A stretch of DNA of 61,870 nucleotides from NCBI GenBank assembly GCA_028290705.1, contig JAQGJH010000107.1, positions 1-61,870 of the forward strand, written 5' to 3'. Position 1 is the first letter of the stretch, and every line of letters begins with the position of its first letter. Source of the stretch: Hyphomicrobiales bacterium (GTDB lineage Bacteria; Pseudomonadota; Alphaproteobacteria; Rhizobiales; Beijerinckiaceae). Both the position numbers and the translations under genes were made by a program. Positions 51,137 to 60,584 of this stretch are shown here, one piece after another. The notes beneath the pieces were generated by a model. That model was not told the origin of the DNA. It ran no database searches and saw nothing but the letters and a program-made list of their open reading frames with translations.

Positions 51137-52147
51137 ATGAAGGTCACGGTGATTGGCGCAGGAGTCGCGGGGCTCACGACCGCGTTGGCGCTCGTGGAGC
51201 GCGGCGTCGAGGTTCTCGTGCTGGAGCGCGGCGCAAGCGTCGGCGTGGCGTCGTGCTCGCGATTTGCCGGCGGCATGCTGGCTCCCTGGTGCGAACGCGA
51301 GAGCGCGGAAGATCTCGTGGTCACGCTCGGGCGCGAAGCGCTGGACTATTGGCCACAACATGCGCCGGACGTGATCTCACGCGGCAGCCTCGTGCTGGCG
51401 CAGCGCCGCGACGAGCCGGATCTCGAGCGCTTCGCGCGCCGGACGAGTCGCGGCCAAGTCGTCGACGCGGGGCAACTCGCGGAGCTCGAGCCCGATCTCG
51501 CGGGGCGCTTCCGGACAGGTCTGTTCTTCGCGCAGGAAGCGCATCTCGATCCACGCCGCGCGCTCCCGGCTCTGGCCGCGAAGCTCGAGCGGCTCGGTGT
51601 CGAGATCCGGTGCGGCGTCGACGCCTCGGTGCGGGATGCGCCCGGCGACGCCGTCGTGGATTGCCGTGGATCCGCGGCTCGCGACGTCATTCCCGATCTG
51701 CGCGGCGTGAAAGGTGAGATGCTGATTGTGCATTGCCCCGAGATCGAGCTGTCGCGACCCGTGCGCCTCGTGCATCCGCGCTTTCCGCTCTATGTGGTGC
51801 CGCGCCGGGAGGGCATTTACATGATCGGCGCGACCATGATCGAAAGCAGCGAGCGCGGCCGCGTCACGGCGCGCTCGATGGTCGAACTGCTCAATGCGGC
51901 CTACGCGCTGCATCCGGCTTTCGCGGAAGCCGAAATCGTCGAGATCGGCAGCGACGTGCGGCCTGCCTTCCCGGACAATCTGCCGCGCCTGCGCCGCAAC
52001 GGCCGCGTGTTGCAGGTGAACGGGCTTTTCCGCCACGGCTTCCTGCTCGCGCCGGCGCTCGCCCGCATGGCGGCCGACGTGGTGCTGGACGACGCATTTT
52101 ACCCGGAGGTCATGCATGAAGGTCATCGTCAACGGTCAGTCGCGTGA
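51137..52147 (+). CDS. thiO: FAD-dependent glycine oxidase ThiO
   Basis: The 336-residue flavoenzyme oxidises glycine to the imine used for the thiazole ring of thiamine. The N-terminus has the FAD-binding VTVIGAGVAGLTTALAL (G-x-G-x2-G at 7-12), followed by CSRFAGGMLAPWCERE, typical of ThiO. GVKGEMLIVHCPEIELSRPVRLVHPRFPLYVVPR and VLQVNGLFRHGFLLAPALA match the later substrate and FAD contacts. GGAGGAGCGAC precedes the ATG. Its last 32 bases overlap thiS. Expression should be repressed by TPP through the riboswitch upstream. Confidence 0.95.
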   Translation: MKVTVIGAGVAGLTTALALVERGVEVLVLERGASVGVASCSRFAGGMLAPWCERESAEDLVVTLGREALDYWPQHAPDVISRGSLVLAQRRDEPDLERFARRTSRGQVVDAGQLAELEPDLAGRFRTGLFFAQEAHLDPRRALPALAAKLERLGVEIRCGVDASVRDAPGDAVVDCRGSAARDVIPDLRGVKGEMLIVHCPEIELSRPVRLVHPRFPLYVVPRREGIYMIGATMIESSERGRVTARSMVELLNAAYALHPAFAEAEIVEIGSDVRPAFPDNLPRLRRNGRVLQVNGLFRHGFLLAPALARMAADVVLDDAFYPEVMHEGHRQRSVA

Positions 52148-52313
52148 GCTTTCCGCACGCACGCTTGAAGACGCGCTGGTCGAACTCGGTTTTGAGAACG
52201 CGGTCGTGGCCACGGCGGTGAACGGCGACTTCGTGCGCAAGGGCGCGCGCGCTGTTCAATCGCTGGCGGACGGAGACCGGCTCGAAGTACTCGCGCCCAT
52301 GCAGGGAGGCTAG
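52116..52313 (+). CDS. thiS: Sulfur carrier protein ThiS
   Basis: The 65-residue ubiquitin-like protein ends in the required Gly-Gly (PMQGG), which is adenylated and converted to a thiocarboxylate that donates sulfur to the thiazole. [21 protein letters not shown] and [11 protein letters not shown] are family-typical. It starts inside the end of thiO (32-base overlap) and is followed by thiG after one base. Confidence 0.95.
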   Translation: MKVIVNGQSRELSARTLEDALVELGFENAVVATAVNGDFVRKGARAVQSLADGDRLEVLAPMQGG

Positions 52314-52314
52314 A

Positions 52315-53085
52315 ATGAAGGTCTATGGCGTTGAACTCGAATCGCGGCTGCTGCTGGGCACGGCGCTTTACCCGTCGCCGAAGATTTTGGCCGATGCCGT
52401 GAACGCGTCAGGTGCGCAGATCGTCACCGTGTCGCTTCGGCGTGAATCGGGACGCGAACGCGCCGGCCAGGATTTCTGGCGCCTGATCCGCGAGCTCGGC
52501 GTGCGGGTGCTCCCCAACACGGCCGGCTGTCACACCGTGGCCGAGGCCGTCGCCACGGCCCAGATGGCCCGCGAGGTTTTCGATACATCCTGGATCAAGC
52601 TGGAGGTGATCGGCGACCACGACACCTTGCAGCCCGACGTGTTTGGCCTGGTGGAGGCCGCGGGACTTTTGGCGCGCGATGGGTTCGAGGTTTTCCCCTA
52701 CACGACTGAAGATCTCGGCGTGGGCGAGCGCCTGCTCGATGCGGGATGCAAGGTGCTGATGCCCTGGGGCGCGCCGATCGGCACCGGACGCGGTCTCGCG
52801 AACCCTTACGCGCTGCGTTCCTTTCGGGCGCGTTTCGCGGACGTGCCGCTCATCGTCGACGCCGGCATCGGCCTGCCCTCGCATGCCGCCCAAGCCATGG
52901 AGTTGGGCTTCGACGGCGTGCTGCTGAATACGGCCGTAGCCAAGGCCGGCGATCCAGTTCTGATGGCGCGCGCATTTCGCGACGCCATCGCGGCGGGTCG
53001 TGCAGCTTTCGTGGCCGACCCTATGGAGCAACGCGACATGGCCTCGCCTTCGACCCCGGTTTTCGGTATGGCATTCAGCACATGA
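52315..53085 (+). CDS. thiG: Thiazole synthase ThiG
   Basis: The 256-residue TIM-barrel enzyme condenses deoxyxylulose phosphate, the glycine imine and ThiS-thiocarboxylate to the thiazole phosphate. The Schiff-base lysine is Lys95 in [30 protein letters not shown] and [20 protein letters not shown] are strongly conserved, and the phosphate site lies in [33 protein letters not shown]. The gene begins one base after thiS and overlaps thiE by ATGA. Confidence 0.97.
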   Translation: MKVYGVELESRLLLGTALYPSPKILADAVNASGAQIVTVSLRRESGRERAGQDFWRLIRELGVRVLPNTAGCHTVAEAVATAQMAREVFDTSWIKLEVIGDHDTLQPDVFGLVEAAGLLARDGFEVFPYTTEDLGVGERLLDAGCKVLMPWGAPIGTGRGLANPYALRSFRARFADVPLIVDAGIGLPSHAAQAMELGFDGVLLNTAVAKAGDPVLMARAFRDAIAAGRAAFVADPMEQRDMASPSTPVFGMAFST

Positions 53086-53687
53086 CAAATCTCGATCCCT
53101 TCTACCTCATCGTCGATTCCTGCGCGTGGCTCGAGCGGCTGCTGCCCGTCGGCGTGAAGCTCGTGCAATTGCGCATCAAGGAGCAGCCGGACGATGTAGT
53201 TCGCGCGGAGGTGCGCGCCGCCCGCACCTTATGCGCGGCTCACGGGGCGCAACTGGTCGTCAATGATTACTGGCGCATCGCGCTCGACGAAGGCTGCGAT
53301 TTCATCCACCTCGGACAGGAGGATCTCGCCGAGGCGGACGTCGCGGCGATCCGCGCCGCCGGATGCCGGCTCGGCGTCAGCACGCACGATCACGACGAAC
53401 TGGATCTCGCGCTCTCGATCGCGCCCGACTACATCGCGCTGGGCCCCGTCTTTCCGACGATCCTCAAGCAGATGCATTGGGCGCCGCAAGGCGTTCCGCG
53501 CGTCGGCGAGTGGAAGGCCAGGGTCGGCGACGTGCCCCTGGTCGCCATCGGAGGCATGACGCCGGAGCGCGCCCGCGACGTGCTGGATGCCGGCGCCGAC
53601 AGCGCGGCAGTGGTGACGGACATTCTGCGTCATCCCGACCCGGAGGGGCGCACCCGGCAATGGCTGGCGGCAACACGGCGGATCTGA
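53082..53687 (+). CDS. thiE: Thiamine phosphate synthase ThiE
   Basis: The 201-residue TIM barrel joins the thiazole phosphate and the pyrimidine diphosphate to thiamine phosphate. Motifs are [60 protein letters not shown] and [25 protein letters not shown]. The pyrophosphate-binding K, R, N and D positions are present. The start is in an ATGA overlap with thiG. The gene is convergent with DUF2256, 9 bases away. thiC, thiD and thiF are not in the window. Confidence 0.95.
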   Translation: MTNLDPFYLIVDSCAWLERLLPVGVKLVQLRIKEQPDDVVRAEVRAARTLCAAHGAQLVVNDYWRIALDEGCDFIHLGQEDLAEADVAAIRAAGCRLGVSTHDHDELDLALSIAPDYIALGPVFPTILKQMHWAPQGVPRVGEWKARVGDVPLVAIGGMTPERARDVLDAGADSAAVVTDILRHPDPEGRTRQWLAATRRI

Positions 53688-53696
53688 GGTCCTGGC

Positions 53697-53852
53697 TCAT
53701 GCGCGGGATGTTGGACCCGCGCTCCGGCAGCGGTCCGAGCAATATCTGACCTCGTCCCAGACCTTTTCCCATTTCTTGCGCCACGCAAAAGGCCTGCCGC
53801 AGGCCTGGCATGTCTTTTGCGCGAGGTCGCCCTTCTTGCGCATCTTCGCCAT
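53697..53852 (-). CDS. DUF2256 domain zinc-ribbon-like protein
   Basis: This 51-residue protein is a DUF2256 member. The core TCQACGRPFAWRKKWEKVWDEVRYCSDRCR has four cysteines in two pairs (C-x2-C and C-x3-C), suggesting a zinc site. DUF2256 is usually encoded next to, or fused with, PhrB-type photolyases, as here: the photolyase lies 114 bases away in the opposite direction. Its function is unknown but probably linked to the photolyase. The start is the ATG with AGGATGG upstream. Confidence 0.88.
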   Translation of the reverse strand: MAKMRKKGDLAQKTCQACGRPFAWRKKWEKVWDEVRYCSDRCRSAGPTSRA

Positions 53853-53966
53853 CGAGCCATCCTGCCGTTTGCGATGAACCATGCGACGCGCCTGCGCGTA
53901 GACGCGAAGTCCCGTCATGGCGGATACGCCGGCGGCGGAGGAATGGATCGCGCAGGATATTGATTG

Positions 53967-55532
53967 ATGAAGACGCTCCGCCTCATGTTGGGCGACCAGC
54001 TCACACGCGACATGTCGAGCCTCGACGGCCTCGCGGACGGAGACGTGATCCTGCTCGTCGAAGTGGCCGAGGAAGCCACTTACGTGCCGCATCACAAGCA
54101 GAAGATCGCCTTTCTGTTTTCTGCGATGCGGCACTTCGCCGAAGACCTGCGCGGCCGTGGCCTGGACGTCGATTACGTCGAGCTCGACCACCCGGAGAAC
54201 AGCGGCTCCTTCACCGGTGAATTGGGGCGCGCGATCGCTCGCCATAGACCTGATCGCATCATCATCACAGAGCCCGGCGAATGGCGGGTGCGGGAGATGA
54301 TGCTCGGCTGGAGCGAGCATTTCGGACTGCCGGTGGAGATCCGCGAGGACGACCGCTTCTTCTGTTCGCGCGGTCGCTTCGCGCGTTGGGCCGAGGGGCG
54401 CAAATCCTACAGGATGGAATTCTTCTATCGCGACATGCGACGTGAGACCGGGCTGCTGATGCAAGGCGACGATCCGGAAGGCGGCGCGTGGAATTACGAT
54501 CGCGAGAACCGGCGGGCGCTCCCGGCGCGCCATCGGCCGCCGCCGCGGCGACGCTTCGAGCCAGATGCGACCACCCGGAAGGTGATGGATCTGGTGGCCG
54601 CACGGTTCACGCGGAATTTCGGCGATCTGGAAAACTTCGGCTGGGCCGTCACGCGCGAGGATGCGCTGGAGGCCATGCAGCATTTCCTGCAGCAATGCCT
54701 GCCACTTTACGGCGATTACCAGGACGCGATGAAAACGGGCGAGCCGTTTCTCTATCATGCCATTCTGTCGCCCTACCTCAACGCGGGATTGCTCGGCGCG
54801 CGCGAACTCTGCATGGGCGCTGAACGCGAGTACAAGGCGGGGCGTGCGCCGCTCAATGCCGTCGAAGGATTCATCCGGCAGGTTCTGGGCTGGCGCGAGT
54901 ATGTGCGCGGCATCTACTGGCTGCGCATGCCAGACTACGCCCGCACCAACGCGCTGCAGGCATCCCGGCCTTTGCCATGGTTCTACTGGTCGGGCGAGAC
55001 GGAGATGAACTGCATTGCACAAGTGGTTGCCGAGACGCGCGCCAATGCCTATGCGCATCACATCCAGCGGTTGATGGTGACGGGCAATTTCGCACTGCTG
55101 GCCGGCGTCTCGCCACCCGAGATCGAGGAATGGTACCTTGCGGTCTATGCCGATGCGTATGAGTGGGTGGAGCTTCCGAACACGCATGGCATGATCATGT
55201 TCGCGGACGGCGGGCTGCTCGCCTCGAAGCCCTATGCAGCATCGGGCGCCTACATCAACCGCATGTCGGATTATTGCGGCGGATGCGTCTACGATCCAAA
55301 GTTGAAGAGCGGAGAAGGCGCGTGTCCGTTCAATCCCCTTTACTGGCACTTTCTCATCGAGAACCGCGAGCACCTTCAGGGCAATCCGCGCATGGGTATG
55401 CCTTACCGCACGCTCGATGCGATGAGCGACGAGAAGCGCGCCACCATCTTGCGTGAAGCCGGGGCATTTCTCGACGCGCTGAATAAACCGGCCACGGCGC
55501 CGCAGGCCCCGCAGGGCTCGCTCGACCTCTGA
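53967..55532 (+). CDS. Iron-sulfur bacterial (6-4) photolyase / cryptochrome, PhrB-type
   Basis: The 521-residue protein belongs to the FeS-BCP family. The N-terminal Rossmann domain ([16 protein letters not shown]) is followed by a helical FAD domain with [21 protein letters not shown]. The four cluster cysteines C349, C437, C440 and C453 sit at the spacing of Agrobacterium PhrB (350, 438, 441, 454). PhrB repairs (6-4) photoproducts with blue light and carries FAD, a lumazine chromophore and a 4Fe-4S cluster. The ribosome site is weak. It is divergent from DUF2256. Confidence 0.93.
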   Translation: MKTLRLMLGDQLTRDMSSLDGLADGDVILLVEVAEEATYVPHHKQKIAFLFSAMRHFAEDLRGRGLDVDYVELDHPENSGSFTGELGRAIARHRPDRIIITEPGEWRVREMMLGWSEHFGLPVEIREDDRFFCSRGRFARWAEGRKSYRMEFFYRDMRRETGLLMQGDDPEGGAWNYDRENRRALPARHRPPPRRRFEPDATTRKVMDLVAARFTRNFGDLENFGWAVTREDALEAMQHFLQQCLPLYGDYQDAMKTGEPFLYHAILSPYLNAGLLGARELCMGAEREYKAGRAPLNAVEGFIRQVLGWREYVRGIYWLRMPDYARTNALQASRPLPWFYWSGETEMNCIAQVVAETRANAYAHHIQRLMVTGNFALLAGVSPPEIEEWYLAVYADAYEWVELPNTHGMIMFADGGLLASKPYAASGAYINRMSDYCGGCVYDPKLKSGEGACPFNPLYWHFLIENREHLQGNPRMGMPYRTLDAMSDEKRATILREAGAFLDALNKPATAPQAPQGSLDL

Positions 55533-55761
55533 GCGGCGCGCCCCTTCATGCATGTGCCGCATCAGCCTGACGCATCGTCACGTGCGACGCATCGCGATCC
55601 TGACCCTGCGTCAGCCTGAACGAATGTGCCTTATTGCTGCGGCCCAGAGGTTTCTCTTCACGCTGCCTTCATGGAACATTAATCCAAAGAGCTTCAAATC
55701 ATCTCCATGTTCGCCTGCTTCGCGGTTCATCGTCGTCCCTTTTCATCCGGAATCACTTTTC

Positions 55762-57369
55762 ATGTCCGACGACGCCATCCATCTGGCTGAACGTTTGCAG
55801 TTCATCATGTTCGACGATCGATCACGTCGGCTGTTGCGCGAGTTGCAGCCGTTGCTGAAGCGCGTCGTGCCCGGCGCGCTGGACACGTTCTACGAACAGG
55901 TGCGCGCCACGCCGGCGACCAGACGCTTTTTCTCGGACGAAAGCCGCATATCCGGGGCCAAAAGCCGGCAGGAGAAGCACTGGGACGATTTGGCGAGCGC
56001 CGAGTTCAGCGATGCCTACGCACGTAACGTCGACGCCATCGGTCAGGCCCATGCGCGGATCGGGCTCGAGCCACGCTGGTACATTGGCGGCTATGCGCTG
56101 GTCATGGACCGTCTGATCAAGGCCATCGTGACGGATCGCGAATCGACTGCGCTCAAGAGGCTGCGCAACGACCCCGCGGAATTCGGCGAAGTCCTGGGCG
56201 TGCTGGTCAAGGCCGTCCTGCTCGACATGGATCTCGCCATCAGCACCTATCTGGACCTGCTGCGCATCCAGCGCGAACAGGCGGAGCAGGAGCGCGCGAG
56301 CAACATGCGCCAGCAGATGGAGGCGCTCACGGCCCTGACGGCCTCCCTCTCGCAGATGGCGAGCGGCGACTTGATGACACGCATCGATCAGGATCTCTCG
56401 CGTGATTTCACCCAGGTGAAGCAGGATTTCAACTCGACGGCCGAGAAGCTGCAGGACGTGATCGGCGCCGTCATCTATTCGATGGTGACGATCGAGAGCG
56501 GCAATCGCGAACTGGCGCAGGCGTCGGACGATCTGGCGCGGAGGACCGAGCAACAGGCCGCATCGCTGGAGCAGACCACGGCGGCCCTGTCGCAGATCAC
56601 CGACGGAGTTCGCGCCACGACCGATGGCGTCAGGCATGCCCGGACAGTGGCCGAAACGGCCACGAAGGACGCGGCCCATACCAGCGAGATCGTGTCGCGC
56701 TCCAAGGCCGCGATGGACGCGATCCAAAAGGCCACGGCGCAGATCGGGCAGATCACCGACGTGATCGACGAAATCGCGTTTCAGACAAATCTGCTCGCGC
56801 TCAATGCCGGCGTCGAAGCCGCTCGGGCAGGAGAAACCGGGCGGGGCTTCGCGGTGGTGGCGACCGAGGTTCGCTCGCTGGCGCAGCGCGCGTCCGATTC
56901 CGCGAAGGACATCAAGGGCCTCATCGATCATGCAACAGCGAGTGTCGCCGAGGGCGCGAGCCTCGTGTCGAGCACCGACGACGCGCTGAGCCGCTTCGTT
57001 CTCCAGGTCGCCGAGATCTCGAGCGTCATCGGCAGCATTGCCGAGACGGCGCAGGACCAGGCGACCGGCTTGTCGGAGGTCAATCTTGCGATCGGCGATC
57101 TCGACCGCGCCACGCAGCAGAACGCCGCCATGGTCGAGCAGGCGACCGCCGCAACACAGTCGCTCTCCAAGGAGGCGTCAAAACTCGCCGGGCACCTCGA
57201 GTTCTTCAAGGTCACGAGCGCCAAGGGGGCTGCGCGAAGCCCCGTTGAAAATAAAAAATCGAGGTCCGCGCCACCTCCTGTGCATGCGCAGAAACGCCGC
57301 GCCGCAGCAGGGTCGACCGAGAGAATTCCGCAGCGTGAACCCGAAAGCGCAGGCTGGGAAGAGTTTTAG
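55762..57369 (+). CDS. Globin-coupled methyl-accepting chemotaxis protein (soluble oxygen sensor)
   Basis: The 535-residue receptor has no membrane segment. Residues 1-170 form a sensor globin with the proximal haem histidine His97 in [16 protein letters not shown]. After a HAMP-like linker comes an MCP signalling domain with the hairpin tip [42 protein letters not shown]. The last residues GWEEF form a CheR/CheB-tethering W-x2-F motif. It resembles HemAT aerotaxis transducers and should sense O2, CO or NO and control flagellar rotation through CheA/CheW encoded elsewhere. The flagellin gene follows 256 bases downstream. The start ATG is chosen by domain alignment. Confidence 0.93.
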   Translation: MSDDAIHLAERLQFIMFDDRSRRLLRELQPLLKRVVPGALDTFYEQVRATPATRRFFSDESRISGAKSRQEKHWDDLASAEFSDAYARNVDAIGQAHARIGLEPRWYIGGYALVMDRLIKAIVTDRESTALKRLRNDPAEFGEVLGVLVKAVLLDMDLAISTYLDLLRIQREQAEQERASNMRQQMEALTALTASLSQMASGDLMTRIDQDLSRDFTQVKQDFNSTAEKLQDVIGAVIYSMVTIESGNRELAQASDDLARRTEQQAASLEQTTAALSQITDGVRATTDGVRHARTVAETATKDAAHTSEIVSRSKAAMDAIQKATAQIGQITDVIDEIAFQTNLLALNAGVEAARAGETGRGFAVVATEVRSLAQRASDSAKDIKGLIDHATASVAEGASLVSSTDDALSRFVLQVAEISSVIGSIAETAQDQATGLSEVNLAIGDLDRATQQNAAMVEQATAATQSLSKEASKLAGHLEFFKVTSAKGAARSPVENKKSRSAPPPVHAQKRRAAAGSTERIPQREPESAGWEEF

Positions 57370-57625
57370 TGCTGAGCTGAAACATAGGTAGGATTCAACT
57401 AGGAATTCGCTCCACGGAGCGCTGGATGTCGGCTCGTCAACGTGACTGCATCTCGACCGAGGCTCGGCCCTGAAACGCGGCAGGAATCGTTAAGCTCTCG
57501 CTGCTTGACTATACGTCAGCAGCGGGCTGAGTGATTTCCTCTCAATCTCATGGCATGACGCCGAACCTCTGCACCGGTGAAAACCCGGTATGTCCCCAGT
57601 ATCAGTTTCCTTTGGGACATTTCAG

Positions 57626-58549
57626 ATGACCAGTCTTCTCACCAACGCGTCCGCCATTACGGCACTTCAAAACCTGACTTCGACCAACAAGACGATGCAG
57701 ACGACGCAGGACCGTATTTCCACGGGCATGCGCGTCTCGACGGCTGCCGACAATGCAGCCTATTGGTCCATCGCCACCACCATGCGATCCGACAAGGCGG
57801 CGATCTCGACCGTGTCGGATGCGCTCGGTCTCGCCTCGGCCACCATCGACGTCGCATCGTCGGCCATCGATTCCGCCGGCAAGGTGGTCAGCCAGATCAA
57901 GGAGAAGCTCGTCGCGGCGCGCCAGGTGGGCGTCGATCGCACGAAGGTGCAGGCCGAGATCAAGCAGTTGCAGGACCAGATCAAGAGCGTCGCCGATTCA
58001 TCGGTGTTCTCGGGTCAGAACTGGTTGTCCGTCGACTCGTCGGCGACCGGCTACAATCCGACGCGCAGCGTCGTGGCCTCGTTCATCCGGTCGGGCGGCT
58101 CCGTGTCGATCGGAACGATCGACGTCGATCTCTCGACGACGGCTCTTTACGACGCCAGCGCCACCGGCGAGGGCATCGTCGACAAGTCCCGCACCGTCAG
58201 CGGGACGACCGCCTCGGTCTCCACGCTGGACATTTCCACTCTGACCGACTCCGTCGCGGATACGACCACACTCAACAACTACATCAGCGTCGTGGAGGCT
58301 TCCTTGACAGAACTGACGACGGCCGGTGCAAACCTGGGCGCGGCGAAGAACCGCGTCGGCCTGCAGTCGGACTTCGTCGGCGATCTCATCGATTCGCTGA
58401 CAATGGGCATTGGCAAGCTTGTCGACGCGGACATGAACCAGGAATCGACGAAGCTCCAGGCCCTCCAGGTCCAGCAGCAGCTCGGTATCCAGTCCCTGTC
58501 CATCGCCAACCAGAGCAGCCAGCAGATCCTCGCCCTGTTCAAGGGCTGA
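57626..58549 (+). CDS. Flagellin
   Basis: The 307-residue protein has both conserved ends of flagellin. The N-terminal D0/D1 region includes NASAITALQNL and DRISTGMRVSTAADNAAYWSIAT; the C-terminal region has IDSLTMGIGKLVDADMNQESTKLQALQVQQQLGIQSLSIANQSSQQILALFKG. The variable middle is short, as in rhizobial flagellins. It forms the flagellar filament. The ATG at 57626 is the family start; the open frame begins earlier with no support. No sigma-28 or sigma-54 promoter is convincing in the 256 bases upstream. No export chaperone gene or other flagellar gene is near. Confidence 0.95.
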   Translation: MTSLLTNASAITALQNLTSTNKTMQTTQDRISTGMRVSTAADNAAYWSIATTMRSDKAAISTVSDALGLASATIDVASSAIDSAGKVVSQIKEKLVAARQVGVDRTKVQAEIKQLQDQIKSVADSSVFSGQNWLSVDSSATGYNPTRSVVASFIRSGGSVSIGTIDVDLSTTALYDASATGEGIVDKSRTVSGTTASVSTLDISTLTDSVADTTTLNNYISVVEASLTELTTAGANLGAAKNRVGLQSDFVGDLIDSLTMGIGKLVDADMNQESTKLQALQVQQQLGIQSLSIANQSSQQILALFKG

Positions 58550-58561
58550 TCTCGCGCGTCT

Positions 58562-58593
58562 GCCCGGAGTCTCGTGAACCGAGGTGTCCGGGC
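58562..58593 (+). other. Hairpin after the flagellin gene
   Basis: GCCCGGA (58562-58568) and TCCGGGC (58587-58593) enclose a second stem CTCG/CGAG. It begins 12 bases after the flagellin stop but has no T-run. It may stabilise the flagellin mRNA 3' end or reduce read-through to the channel gene. Confidence 0.35.
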
Positions 58594-58675
58594 GCCCGAC
58601 GGATTGACGCGAGCGCCGCTGCTGGTATCAACGTGCGGCGGCGCTCACCTCGGGCGCCGATCGAGCGATGGTGCG

Positions 58676-59461
58676 ATGGCGCAAGCGACCCGAGCCAATC
58701 TCCGCGACCGTCTGCGCGAGCTCTATTTCGGCGCGGGGCCGGCCGGGCGCAAGTTCCGGTATGGGCTGATCGTCTTCGACCTCGTGACGCTGGCGATCTT
58801 CATCATCGCGTCCGTGGCGCGCGAGCAATGGTGGCTGCTGCCGCTGGATGCGCTGCTGGGGTCGCTTCTCACTCTGGAACTCGCCGCACGCGTGTATGCG
58901 GATCGAAACCGCCGGGAAGCCCTGATCAATTTTTCGACCCTGGCGGATCTCATCGTCATCGCGTCGCTGTTCCTGGCGCTGTTCATCGACAATCTGGGCT
59001 TCCTGCGGGTCGTGCGCTCCTTGCGGCTCCTGCGCTCATTCCAGCTGTTGCGCGATCTGCGCGCCGTCTCGCCGTGGTTCCGGCGCAACGAAGACGTCCT
59101 GCAGCGCAGCCTCAACCTCGGGGTCTTCATCTTCGTCATCACGTCGATCGTCTACGTGACGCAGAACGACTTCAATCCGAGCATAGCTTCCTATGTCGAC
59201 GCCCTTTATTTCACCATCACGACGCTGACCACCACCGGCTTCGGCGATATCACGCTGATCGGCCCGGGCGGTCGCATTCTGGCGGTGATCATCATGGTGG
59301 TGGGCGTGGGTCTCTTCCTGCGGCTTTTGCAGGCCGTGTTCCGCCCCTACAAGGTTCGGCACGAATGCCCGGATTGCGCCCTACAGGTGCACGACATCGA
59401 TGCCGTGCATTGCAAGCACTGCGGCCGCGTGCTGTTCATCAAGAACGAAGGCGAAGTGTGA
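58676..59461 (+). CDS. Voltage-sensor ion channel (K+-type) with C-terminal zinc ribbon
   Basis: The 261-residue membrane protein has six segments. S4 is strikingly regular, with arginines at 111, 114, 117, 120, 126 and 129. The pore helix and filter read TTLTTTGFGDI, with T-T-G-F-G-D at 186-191, a variant of the K+ filter TVGYGD. After S6 the C-terminal 35 residues form a zinc ribbon with two C-x2-C pairs (C231, C234, C246, C249). The start at 58676 has a weak ribosome site. Potassium selectivity is likely but the filter variant leaves some doubt. It stands alone, 126 bases after flagellin. Confidence 0.88.
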   Translation: MAQATRANLRDRLRELYFGAGPAGRKFRYGLIVFDLVTLAIFIIASVAREQWWLLPLDALLGSLLTLELAARVYADRNRREALINFSTLADLIVIASLFLALFIDNLGFLRVVRSLRLLRSFQLLRDLRAVSPWFRRNEDVLQRSLNLGVFIFVITSIVYVTQNDFNPSIASYVDALYFTITTLTTTGFGDITLIGPGGRILAVIIMVVGVGLFLRLLQAVFRPYKVRHECPDCALQVHDIDAVHCKHCGRVLFIKNEGEV

Positions 59462-59470
59462 GCGCGGCCG

Positions 59471-60487
59471 TCAGTTGCGCAAAGGCAGGATGAGTTCGTC
59501 GCGGATCTGTTCGACGGCCGCGACTGTGGGGACGAACTTCAGCAGGAAGAATTCGATGCCCATGTCGGCATAGGCCTGCAATTGCGCGCGGACCTCCGCT
59601 GGTGAGCCGACGCAACCGGTCTTCATGGCGGGAGCGATGCGTGACTGGATCTTGCGCTCGTCTGCATCGGGACCAAGCGTCAGCAAGGCCATGGCGTTCC
59701 GCCGCGCGTCCTCACGCGTTTCTCCGAAGGCCACGAACGGATTGAGCGCGTACCTGACCTTGCGGCCGAGCCGCGCCGCCTTCTCGTCCATGGCGGCGAT
59801 GGAGCCGCGAAGGCTGTCCATCACCTGCTCGATCGAAGTCGCATCCTTGTCGTAGTCGAGAAACCACCAATCGCCGCAGCGGGCCACCATGTCGAGCCCG
59901 CGCGGACTCCGGCTGGCCGTGAAGATCTCGGGGAGCGTAGGACCGGCGGGCTTCAGTCGCAGTTCCGCTGCTGCAATGTCGAAGATGCGTCCCTTGAAGG
60001 AATGGGGAGTCTCGCTCCAGACGCCACGCAGCACGTCGACGAATTCCTCCGCACGGGCATATCGATCCTCGCTGCCGAGTTCGATGTCGCCGCCGAACAT
60101 CCGGGCTTCCTCGACGTTCCAGCCGGTGACCAGATTGATCACCATGCGGCCGCGCGCGATGCGATCGAGGGACGCCGCCATCTTGGCGACCATCATGGGA
60201 TGCCACAGGCCGGGATGCACCGCCACCATGGCTTTCAGGTGTCGGGTCTGCGCCGCGATGGCGGAGGCCAGCACCCAGGCTTCGAGATCCGCGCCCAGAT
60301 GACGCTCGGCGAAGAGCGCAATGTCGAAGCCTGCTTCATCCGCCGCCAGCAGAACGTCACGCGCGAGTTCATAGGCGGGATCGGCCGTGCCGGGCGCGAG
60401 CGGCGCAAGCGCGCCTACGACCGAGCTGTGGATCTCGGGTGAGCCGACCGTGACGTGCGGGAGCGGCGCATAGAGACCAAACTGCAT
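59471..60487 (-). CDS. LLM-class flavin-dependent monooxygenase
   Basis: The 338-residue protein is a bacterial-luciferase-like TIM barrel using reduced FMN from a separate reductase. Signs are LLAADEAGFDIALFAERHLG, FKGRIFDIAAAELRLKPAGPTLPEIFTASRSPRGLDMVARCGDWWF and the conserved GRMVINLVTGWNVEE. It resembles SsuD/NtaA-type monooxygenases acting on sulfonates, nitrilotriacetate or aromatic compounds; the substrate is unknown. GGAGGAATGCGAC sets the ATG. It is convergent with the ion channel, 9 bases apart, and lies 97 bases downstream of the MscS gene on the same strand. Confidence 0.9.
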   Translation of the reverse strand: MQFGLYAPLPHVTVGSPEIHSSVVGALAPLAPGTADPAYELARDVLLAADEAGFDIALFAERHLGADLEAWVLASAIAAQTRHLKAMVAVHPGLWHPMMVAKMAASLDRIARGRMVINLVTGWNVEEARMFGGDIELGSEDRYARAEEFVDVLRGVWSETPHSFKGRIFDIAAAELRLKPAGPTLPEIFTASRSPRGLDMVARCGDWWFLDYDKDATSIEQVMDSLRGSIAAMDEKAARLGRKVRYALNPFVAFGETREDARRNAMALLTLGPDADERKIQSRIAPAMKTGCVGSPAEVRAQLQAYADMGIEFFLLKFVPTVAAVEQIRDELILPLRN

Positions 60488-60584
60488 GTCGCATTCCTCC
60501 AAGATGGCCGGCGGGCGCCCAACGTCCCAATGGCAATCATAGACGTTTCTGGAGGGATGCAAGCGCCGTCCGCGAGATCCTGCC

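Noticed and set aside
57551-57566. Sigma-54-like promoter TGGCATGACGCCGAAC before flagellin
   Set aside because: The -24 GG is present but the required GC at -12 is missing at the correct spacing.
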